Below, one piece after another: positions 34,301-41,061 of a DNA stretch of 64,000 nt. The notes below the pieces were generated by a model. The model was not told the origin of the DNA, searched no databases, and saw only the letters and a program-made list of their open reading frames with translations. Origin of the DNA: Plantactinospora sp. BC1 (GTDB lineage Bacteria > Actinomycetota > Actinomycetes > Mycobacteriales > Micromonosporaceae); contig NZ_CP028158.1 of the NCBI RefSeq assembly GCF_003030345.1, positions 4,774,001 through 4,838,000 of the forward strand, read 5' to 3'. A program made the position numbers and the translations under genes. Within the stretch, counting starts at the first letter, position 1. Each line of letters starts with the position of its first letter.

Positions 34301-36432
34301 CCGACGACCCGTACCTGGTGGTGGCGGCGGACAAGGGCACCGCCAGCTTCTCCGACATCGCCAACGAGATCTCGGTGCGCAACGGCTTCTGGCTGGCCGA
34401 CGCGTTCGCCTCCGGCGGCTCGGCCGGCTACGACCACAAGAAGATGGGGATCACTGCCCGGGGCGCCTGGGAGTCGGTGAAGCGGCACTTCCGGGACATG
34501 GGGATCGACACCCAGACCCAGGACTTCACGGTGGTCGGCGTCGGGGACATGTCCGGTGACGTCTTCGGCAACGGGATGCTGCTCTCCGAGCACATCAAGC
34601 TGGTGGCCGCCTTCGATCACCGGCACATCTTCCTGGACCCGGATCCGGACCCGGCCGTCTCCTATGTGGAGCGTCGCCGGCTCTTCGACCAGCCGCGTTC
34701 CTCCTGGGCGGACTACAACGCCGAGCTGATCAGTTCCGGTGGCGGGATCTATCCGCGTACCGCGAAGTCGATCCCGATCAGCCCACAGGTCCGCGCGGTG
34801 CTCGACCTCGGCGCCGGCGCCGAGTCGATGTCGCCGCAGGAGCTGATGAAGGCGATCCTCTCCGCCCCGGTCGACCTGTTCTGGAACGGCGGGATCGGCA
34901 CCTACGTCAAGGCGTCGTCGGAGTCGAACGCGCAGGTCGGGGACAAGTCCAACGACGCGATCCGGGTGGACGGCCGGGACCTTCGCTGCCGGGTGGTCGG
35001 CGAGGGCGGCAACCTGGGCTTCACCCAGGTCGGCCGGATCGAGTACGCCCTCGGCGGCGGCCGGATCTTCACCGACTTCATCGACAACGCGGCCGGGGTG
35101 GACACCTCGGACCACGAGGTCAACATCAAGATCCTGCTCGGTGCGGCGGTGGCCGACGGCGAGCTGAGCGTGCCGGACCGGGACGCGCTGCTGGCCGAGA
35201 TGACCGACGAGGTCACCCAGCTCGTGCTCCGGGACAACTACGACCAGGCCCGGGCGATCGGCAACGCGCTGGCCCAGGCGGCCTCGCTGCTGCCGGTACA
35301 CCGGCGGATGATCTCCGACTTCGAGCGGGCCGGACACCTCAACCGGGAGCTGGAGGCGCTGCCGCCGGACGAGGAGCTGGCCACCCGTACCGACATCGGG
35401 CTGACCGCGCCGGAGTTCGCGGTGCTGCTCGCGTACGTCAAGATCGTGCTGGAGCGGGAGATCCTGGCCGACGGGCTGCCGGACGAGGAGTGGACCTTCG
35501 AGGTGCTCTCCAGCTATTTCCCGACTCCGCTGCGCGAGCGGTACGCCGACCGGATGCCGGAGCACCGGCTGCACCGGGACATCGTCACCACCATGCTGGT
35601 GAACGAGGCGGTGAACCGGGGCGGCATCTCCTTCATCTACCGGGTGGTGGAGGAGACCGGCGCCACCCCGGCCGACGTGATCCGGGCGTACGTGGTGGTC
35701 CGCGAGGTCTTCGGGCTGCGGGAGATCTGGGCCGACATCGAGGCGCTGGACAACCGGGTGCCGACCGAGGTGCAGACCGCCGTCTACCTGGACACCCGGC
35801 GGCTGCTCGACCGGGCGGTCCGGTGGCTGGTGACGAACCGCCGGTCCCCGATCGACGTGCCGGCCGAGACGGCCCGGCTCCGCGACGGGGTCTCCCGGCT
35901 CCTGCCCGAGCTGGGCAACCTCTTCTACGGCAGCGAGCGCGAGGCGCTGGAGGCGCACGTCGAGATGTGCGTGCGGCGCGGGCTGCCCCGGGAGCTGGCC
36001 GAGCGCTCCACCCGGCTGATGTACAGCTTCGGCCTGCTCGACGTGGTGGAGACGGCGAGGGCGACCGGGCGGGACGTCGGCGAGGTGGCGGCGGTCTACT
36101 TCGTCCTCTCCGACCGGTTCCGGGTCGACTCGCTGCTGTCGAAGATCTCGCTGCTGCCCCGGGAGGACCGCTGGCAGACGCTGGCCCGGATGGCGCTGCG
36201 CTACGACCTCTACGCCGCGCTGGCCGCGCTCACCGCCGAGGTGCTCGGCGGGACTCCCGCCGACCTGTCGCCGGACGAGCGGGTGCAGGAGTGGGAGCGG
36301 TCGAACTCGATCTCGATCGGCCGTACCCGAAAAGCGATGGGGGAGTTCGACGAGTCCCGGGCGGATCTGGCCGCGCTCTCCGTACTGCTGCGGCAGATCC
36401 GTACCCTGGTCCGGACCTCGGCGGCCGGCTGA
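31381..36432 (+). CDS. gdh: NAD-glutamate dehydrogenase, large (180 kDa) class
   Basis: 1683 residues, the size of the NAD-specific GDH class first described in Streptomyces. A long N-terminal regulatory region with ACT-like segments spans residues 1-800. The catalytic core includes [20 protein letters not shown] near residue 890, [19 protein letters not shown] with the catalytic Lys, and the NAD-binding [17 protein letters not shown] near 1055. A helical C-terminal domain runs from about 1300. It deaminates glutamate to 2-oxoglutarate with NAD. GAGGGGAG precedes ATG 31381. It is a single-gene unit, ended by a hairpin shared with the convergent sortase gene. The complementary strand is open for more than 1500 codons but has no family features. 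Confidence 0.96.
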   Translation: [1683 protein letters not shown]

Positions 36433-36446
36433 GCGGACGGGCCGCG

Positions 36447-36492
36447 TCGGCGGCGTACCGGGCCGGGTTCTGCCGGTCCGGAACGCCGCCGA
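36447..36492. terminator. Bidirectional hairpin terminator (gdh / sortase operon)
   Basis: TCGGCGGCGT (36447-36456) and ACGCCGCCGA (36483-36492) form a perfect 10-bp stem, with an inner ACCGG/CCGGT pairing. It lies between two convergent genes. Confidence 0.65.
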
Positions 36493-36532
36493 TCCGGCGT
36501 CCGGTCCCCGTCGCCAGCGACCGGGCGTTCGG

Positions 36533-37294
36533 TCAGGGGATCCGGGTGGCGGAGACGATCACGTTGTTGCGGTAACTGCCCTTCTTGCGGTCGAAGGTGC
36601 CGCCGCAGGTCACCACCTGGAGCCGGGCGGTGTCCGCCGAACCGTAGACCAGCTCGGACGGGAAGGACGTCTTCGGGTACGACTTCACCGAGTCCACCGC
36701 GAACCGGACGACCCTGCCGTCCTGCCGGGTGACCTCGACCCGGTCGCCGCGCTTGAGCGCCCCGAGTCGGAAGAAGACCGCCGGCCCCATCGCGGCCGAG
36801 TCGACGTGCCCGACCACGACCGCGTTGCCGAACTCGCCGGGGCTGGCCCCCAGCCGGTACCAGCCGGCGAGCTGGGCCTGCTTGAGCGGGGGCACCTGCA
36901 CGGTCCCGTCGTCGTTCACGCCGACCGACATGATCTTCGCGTTCACCTTGATCTTCGGGATGGTGATCCGGACCGGTTCCGAGCGGGGCAATTCGGCCGG
37001 CCGGGACGGCTCGACGACCGGGCTGCCGGCGGCCGGGCTGCCCGGCGTGGGCGACGGCGCTACCGCCTGCGGGGTCCACTGGGCCTCCGGGGTCTCCTCG
37101 GGCTGCGGCGGCGCCTCGCCGGTCTCGATCTCGGCGGGCTGCGGCGGCTGCGCCGGGGGCGGGTTCAGGCCGGCGGTGAGCAGGGCGGTGCCGCCGAGTG
37201 CGAGCAGGACGACCAGGGCGGAGCCGGCGGCACGCCACGGTTTCCCGTGCCGGCCGCCGGCGCGCCTGGTCGACACCTCAGGCGGGTGAGCCAT
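36533..37294 (-). CDS. Class F sortase, cassette 1
   Basis: 253 residues. A short cytoplasmic tail, one membrane span (GSALVVLLALGGTALLTAGL, residues 24-43) and a Pro-rich linker to about residue 105 precede the sortase beta-barrel VRITIPKIKVNAKIMSVGV. The catalytic triad is readable: His163 in VVGHVDS, Cys230 in VVTCGG and Arg242 in GSYRNNVIV. Class F enzymes of actinobacteria anchor proteins to the wall, usually at LPXTG-like signals. The gene start overlaps the 3' end of the upstream surface-protein gene by 17 bp, so that protein is the likely substrate. The same arrangement recurs at 38275-40126. Confidence 0.93.
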   Translation of the reverse strand: MAHPPEVSTRRAGGRHGKPWRAAGSALVVLLALGGTALLTAGLNPPPAQPPQPAEIETGEAPPQPEETPEAQWTPQAVAPSPTPGSPAAGSPVVEPSRPAELPRSEPVRITIPKIKVNAKIMSVGVNDDGTVQVPPLKQAQLAGWYRLGASPGEFGNAVVVGHVDSAAMGPAVFFRLGALKRGDRVEVTRQDGRVVRFAVDSVKSYPKTSFPSELVYGSADTARLQVVTCGGTFDRKKGSYRNNVIVSATRIP

Positions 37295-38024
37295 CGGTAC
37301 GACGCCGGCGGATCATCAGGAAGCCACCGATCGCGGCCGCGCCCAGCATGCCCGCGCCGGCTGCCGCCCGACCCGAGTCCGTGCTGGCGGCGCCGCCGTC
37401 ACCACCGGGTACGGAACCCCGGGGCAGTACGACGATCTTGCCCGTCGCCTCGCACGCGCCCCAGGCCCGGTAGTGCCCCGGCTTGGTCTTGTACGGCACC
37501 TTCGCCCAGGCCCAGTAGACGGCCTCGTCGCCGTAGGCGGCCGCCTGGCCGCCCTGACCGCCGTCGGGCTGCCCGTCGCCCGTCCCCGGCTGGCCGCCCT
37601 CCTCGGGCAGCGGTGGCTGCCCACCGTCCGGCGGCAGCGGGGGCTGACCACCGTTCGGCGGAAGCGGCGGCTGCTCGCCGTTCGGCGGGACCGGCGGCTG
37701 ACCGTCGTCGTCCGGCTGACCGCCGTCCGCCGGTGGGCGCTGCCGCTCCGGTACTCGAACGCCGTCCTCCTCGACGGGCTTGAGCCAGAGCTTGCCGGTG
37801 ACCTTCGACGACACCCAGGCTTTCTCCACCCGGTGCTCGCACTTCAGGATGACCTTGAACTTGTGTCCCGGCTTCACCCCCTTCGGCACGGTGTGGATGT
37901 GGCCGTTGTTCTCCCGCTCGTGTGGGGCGTCGTCCGCCAGAGCGGTTCCGGGCGCGCAGATCAGCAGGGACGCGGCACCGAGACCGGCGACCGCCACCAC
38001 CTTCCCCAGCAACTTCCTACTCAT
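37278..38024 (-). CDS. Secreted surface protein, proposed sortase substrate 1
   Basis: 248 residues; no known whole-protein family recognised. There is a signal peptide with cleavage after ALA30. The first conserved half has VKPGHKFKVILKC (Cys62) then AWVSSKVTGKLWLKP. Four 9-residue Pro-rich repeats (QPPLPPNGG type) occupy residues 109-144. The second conserved half has VPYKTKPGHYRAWGAC (Cys191). The C-terminus is VPGGDGGAAS, a hydrophobic span (AAAGAGMLGAAAIGGFLMI) and RRRRTD, the layout of a cell-wall sorting signal but without LPXTG. The two Cys may form a disulfide joining the halves in an Ig-like fold. AAGGAG lies 12 nt before ATG 38024. Its paralogue is at 39023-40126. Confidence 0.85.
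   Translation of the reverse strand: MSRKLLGKVVAVAGLGAASLLICAPGTALADDAPHERENNGHIHTVPKGVKPGHKFKVILKCEHRVEKAWVSSKVTGKLWLKPVEEDGVRVPERQRPPADGGQPDDDGQPPVPPNGEQPPLPPNGGQPPLPPDGGQPPLPEEGGQPGTGDGQPDGGQGGQAAAYGDEAVYWAWAKVPYKTKPGHYRAWGACEATGKIVVLPRGSVPGGDGGAASTDSGRAAAGAGMLGAAAIGGFLMIRRRRTDGSPA
37593..37700 (-). repeat. Four 27-bp in-frame repeats in surface protein 1
   Basis: 108 bp encode QPPVPPNGE, QPPLPPNGG, QPPLPPDGG and QPPLPEEGG. They form a stiff, Pro-rich spacer between the two conserved halves of the protein. Copy number could vary between strains. Confidence 0.85.
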
Positions 38025-38079
38025 GACTCGTAGTCACTCCTTCCCCGTTGGTTGTGCTCGACGGCGAGCCGAGCCAGAA

Positions 38080-38101
38080 CCGACGCTAGCTAGTTTGTGA
38101 G
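38080..38101 (-). promoter_or_regulatory. Box shared by both sortase cassettes, copy 1
   Basis: This 22-bp element matches 40179-40200 at 16 positions, including TTTGTGAG at its right end and TAGC in the middle. Each copy ends 74-77 bp upstream of the surface-protein start codon. It is probably part of a common promoter or operator, so the cassettes are likely expressed under the same control. Confidence 0.5.
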
Positions 38102-38215
38102 GAGATGTCGGGATTATGGGTGTTCCTTCGGAAACATCGCCTGTGAGTGGTAGAGAGCTCTTCACATCGGCCCTGTCCGGATCGGGTCCCGCCGCCGGCC
38201 CGGGCAGACGGCGAC

Positions 38216-38243
38216 GGGGGACAGCGGCGTACCGCTGTCCCCC
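38216..38243 (-). terminator. Hairpin terminator of sortase cassette 2
   Basis: GGGGGACAGCGG and CCGCTGTCCCCC pair perfectly over 12 bp around a CGTA tetraloop, 32 bp past the stop of the second sortase gene. It separates the two cassettes. Confidence 0.85.
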
Positions 38244-38274
38244 GTACCGCCCGGCCGGGCGCCCGGCTACCCGG

Positions 38275-39039
38275 CTACCCGGCGAGCCGGGCGAAGGCGA
38301 TGACGTTGTCCGGATAGGAGCCGGTCCGCTCGTCGAAGTCCCCGCCACAGGTCACCAGGCGCAGCCCCGGCGCCTCCGTCGGGCCGTAGACGAGTTCGGT
38401 GGGAAACTCGCTCTTCGGGTACGACTTCACGCCCTCCACCGCGAAGGTGGCCAGGCTGCCGTCCTCGCGGATCACCTGGATGCTGTCGCCGGGCAGCAGG
38501 GCGCCGAGCCGGAAGAAGACCGCCGGCCCGATCTCCTTCGAGTCGACGTGGCCGACGATCACGGAGTTGCCCGGCTCACCCGGGGTCGGACCCGGCCGGT
38601 ACCAGCCGGCCAGCTCCGCCTTGGCCAACGGCGGCACCTGCACCATGCCCTCCGGGGTAAGCCCCACGGGCATGATGGTGGCGTTCACCCCGATCTTCGG
38701 GATCGTGATCTTGATCGGTTCCGACCTGGTCAGTACCCGTGCGGCGGGCACCGGTGCCGGTGTCGCATCGGGTCCGCCCTCCGGCGCCGTGGTGGGTGCC
38801 GGTGCGGCAGGCCCGAGATCGCTCCCGGTGTCACCGGCAGCCGACCGGTCCGGGTCGTGCGATGCGGCACCGGCGCTCGGCTGCGGCGGCGCGACCGGGT
38901 CCGGCGCGTTGAGTGCGGCCCCGACCAGGCCGGCGCCGACCAGGGCCAGCAGTGCGACGAGGACGGTGCCGGCGATCCGCCACGGTCTCCCGTGACGGCC
39001 GCCGGCACCGCTCGCCGTCGCGTCAGACGGCCGACTCAT
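38275..39039 (-). CDS. Class F sortase, cassette 2, catalytic Arg replaced
   Basis: 254 residues, clearly paralogous to the sortase at 36533. It has an equivalent membrane span (IAGTVLVALLALVGAGLVGA), a Pro/Ala linker and a barrel starting IKITIPKIGVNATIMPVGL. His164 (IVGHVDS) and Cys231 (LVTCGG) are present. Where the first sortase has SYRNNVIV, this one reads SYPDNVIA, so the position of the catalytic Arg is Pro243. The next Arg is Arg251, eight residues on. The enzyme may be inactive, use another Arg or have altered specificity. The start overlaps the 3' end of surface protein 2 by 17 bp, the same overlap as in cassette 1. Confidence 0.9.
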   Translation of the reverse strand: MSRPSDATASGAGGRHGRPWRIAGTVLVALLALVGAGLVGAALNAPDPVAPPQPSAGAASHDPDRSAAGDTGSDLGPAAPAPTTAPEGGPDATPAPVPAARVLTRSEPIKITIPKIGVNATIMPVGLTPEGMVQVPPLAKAELAGWYRPGPTPGEPGNSVIVGHVDSKEIGPAVFFRLGALLPGDSIQVIREDGSLATFAVEGVKSYPKSEFPTELVYGPTEAPGLRLVTCGGDFDERTGSYPDNVIAFARLAG

Positions 39040-40126
39040 CGGTGCGGCGCTGCCGCATCAGCACCAACCCGCCGAGCCCGGCCAACCCGAGCATCCCGAC
39101 CCCGGCGACCGCGAGATTGTCGCTGCTGCCGGAGGTCGCCCCGCCGTCACCGCCGTCGACCCAGCCCTTCGGCAGGATGATCAGCTCACCCTCGCCGCAG
39201 GAGCCCTTGAGTTCGTACGACCCCGGCTTGGCGTCCCACGGGATGGTGACGCTGGTCCAGTACTCGTGGCCGGCCTTCTTCTCCGTCCAGCCGCCCTTGC
39301 TCTCCTCGGCCTTCTTGCTCTCCTCGGCCTTCTTGCTCTCTTCCCAGCCGCCCTTGCTCTGCTCGGCCTTCTCCCAGCCGTGCTTGCTCTCCTCGGCCTT
39401 CCTGTCCTCTTCCCAGCCGTGCCCGCCGTCATCCAGGGCCATTCCGCCGGTACCGCCCGGTGCCGCCGGTTGCCCGCCGGGCGGCTGGTAGCCCCCGGGC
39501 TGCTGAGGCTGGCCGCTGGTCGAGGGCGAGGGTGCCGGTACCGCGTCGGCCGACGGGCCGGGTGCCGCGGGCGCCTCCTCGGCGGTCGACGGGGCGGATT
39601 CGGCGCCGTACGCCCCGTTCTCCGCCGGGGCCGACCCGTGCTTCTCCTTGTAGCGGCGGTACTCCTGGTATTCCTGGTACTCCTTGTACTTCAGGAACTC
39701 CTGGTACTCGCGCTCCTTCTTGTAGTCCTCCCCGCCCTGGTACGCCTCGCCGCCGCTGGAGTGGCCGCCGGACTCCTCGGGCTTCCGGTCGGCCTTGTGG
39801 TCGTCCTTCTGCTCGCCCTTGTGGTCGTCCTTCTGATCGGCCTTGTAGTCGTCCTTGTGGTCCTTCGGGGCGAGGTCCACCTTTCCGGTGACCTTCGACC
39901 ACAGCCACGCGTGCTGTTGCGCCTCGGGGCAGACCTCGATGAGGTCCACCTTCTCCCCGGGCTTCGCGGCGTGTGGTTTCGCGTACGCCCGGCCCGAGCC
40001 GTCCCGCTGGTGCCCCTCGGGGTGGTAGCCGCCGTCCGCGAGCGCGGCCGAGGGGGAGAAAACGAGTAGAGAAGCGCCGCCGAGCGCGGCTCCTGCGATC
40101 ATCCTGCCGAGGAACTTCTTGGACAT
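39023..40126 (-). CDS. Secreted surface protein, proposed sortase substrate 2
   Basis: 367 residues, paralogous to the protein at 37278. The signal peptide is MSKKFLGRMIAGAALGGASL onward, cleaved after ALA30. A first half has AAKPGEKVDLIEVC (Cys66) and AWLWSKVTGKVDLAP. Then come charged low-complexity blocks (KDDHK repeats at 88-113, a Tyr/Glu-rich EYQEYQEYRRYKE block at 137-161, a Pro-rich part, WEE/KAEESK repeats at 238-281). A second half has IPWDAKPGSYELKGSC (Cys310). The end is WVDGGDGGATS, a hydrophobic span and RQRRTD. ATG 40126 is preferred over ATG 40138 because its leader aligns with that of surface protein 1. No LPXTG is present. Confidence 0.83.
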   Translation of the reverse strand: MSKKFLGRMIAGAALGGASLLVFSPSAALADGGYHPEGHQRDGSGRAYAKPHAAKPGEKVDLIEVCPEAQQHAWLWSKVTGKVDLAPKDHKDDYKADQKDDHKGEQKDDHKADRKPEESGGHSSGGEAYQGGEDYKKEREYQEFLKYKEYQEYQEYRRYKEKHGSAPAENGAYGAESAPSTAEEAPAAPGPSADAVPAPSPSTSGQPQQPGGYQPPGGQPAAPGGTGGMALDDGGHGWEEDRKAEESKHGWEKAEQSKGGWEESKKAEESKKAEESKGGWTEKKAGHEYWTSVTIPWDAKPGSYELKGSCGEGELIILPKGWVDGGDGGATSGSSDNLAVAGVGMLGLAGLGGLVLMRQRRTDESAV

Positions 40127-40178
40127 GACTTTCGTCATCCTTCCCTCTTGCCTCAGCCCGTCGGGAGACGAGCCATGA

Positions 40179-40200
40179 CCGAGATTAGCGAATTTGTGAG
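40179..40200 (-). promoter_or_regulatory. Box shared by both sortase cassettes, copy 2
   Basis: Partner of the element at 38080-38101, with 16 of 22 positions identical, ending in TTTGTGAG. It lies 74 bp upstream of surface protein 2. Next to it, at 40201-40225, is an AT-rich stretch (GGATTTTCTCACCATTT) rare in this genome and likely part of the promoter. Confidence 0.5.
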
Positions 40201-40225
40201 CTTTCATCGGATTTTCTCACCATTT

Positions 40226-40798
40226 CCCCGAACGGGTGCCGAGGCACCGGAAGGGCCGGCTGGGACGTCTGGCGGTTACCGAACGGCTCGGGCCCCGCTG
40301 CGTCGGCTCGGCGGGGTCGGGCGGATTCCGCTTCCGGTGTCCCCGCTCGGCCGGAACGGCTGTTGCGGCCGGTAGCACCGCGCTCGGGTCGATCCGGGCG
40401 ATCGTGCGCACTCGTCCGGTTCCGAGCCCGCCCCGTCGCCCCAGGCATCCCGCGCCGCCCGGCGTCCCGGCGTCATCCCGTGCCGCCCGGCGGCCCGGCG
40501 GCATCCGTCGGAGCCGCTGGAGTGCTCGCGCCGCGCCGCCGGGTGTCACGGCAGCGGCGAGGCTCCAGGGTGGACGGAGACGGCGGCCGACCGCCGGGGG
40601 CGGCCGTTCTCCGGTCCGCGCCGACCGCGCCCGAGCGTGCCGCTTTCTGTACCCGGACCCGGGCGGGGCGCGAGGTAGGATCCGGTCCGGAGCGGGTCCA
40701 CTGTGCCCGGCCGGCCACGCCGCCGCAGGTCGTGGCGGTGGCCGGCGACGGACGCCGCGAGCAGGGAATCGTCATCCATCGGTATCGAGGTGTTGTGA
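40226..40798. other. Long GC-rich intergenic stretch
   Basis: About 570 bp between the sortase cassette promoter and the CebR box. Open frames exist on both strands but have no ribosome sites, no family features and Arg/Pro/Gly-only composition, so I call no gene. It contains a 28-bp tandem duplication at 40446-40501. Confidence 0.5.
40446..40501. repeat. 28-bp tandem duplication
   Basis: Two adjacent 28-bp units beginning CATCCCG match at 25 of 28 positions, and a third copy begins (CATCCG) before the similarity ends. It lies in non-coding sequence. Confidence 0.75.
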
Positions 40799-40812
40799 TG
40801 GAAGCGCTCCCA
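40799..40812 (+). promoter_or_regulatory. CebR/CelR-type operator upstream of the cellulase gene
   Basis: TGGAAGCGCTCCCA matches 13 of 14 bases of the palindrome TGGGAGCGCTCCCA. That palindrome is bound by the LacI-family cellobiose/cellulose regulators CebR of Streptomyces and CelR of Thermobifida. It lies 250 bp upstream of the cellulase ATG. The likely meaning is repression released by cellobiose or cellotriose. Confidence 0.75.
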
Positions 40813-41061
40813 TGCAAGAATTCATCCACTGTGCTGGGGGAGCCACACCGCGCAGCGGACGTCGAGGGCAGCCGGTTCGCCGGACGGCGTCGTCACGGTC
40901 GCTGACCCGAGCGGCCGGCACCACCACCAGTTCCGCCCGTCCGGGTCGGGCATACCGCAGTCCCCCATGGCGTGCACGGACGTACCCACCTGGCGCGTCG
41001 CCGTGTGACCGCCGCGCCGGTTCCGCCTAACGTGACCGGCTGGCTCAAGGAGATCAGTGGC

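Noticed and set aside
31315-35958. A reading frame of more than 1500 codons antisense to the glutamate dehydrogenase gene
   Set aside because: It has no ribosome site or family motif and is rich in His, Arg, Gln, Pro and Val, the composition produced by the reverse strand of a GC-rich gene. The sense strand is a clear NAD-GDH.
40236-41030. Several overlapping frames between the sortase cassette and the cellulase gene
   Set aside because: No ribosome sites, and Arg/Pro/Gly/Ala-dominated in every frame. The region holds regulatory sites and a repeat instead.
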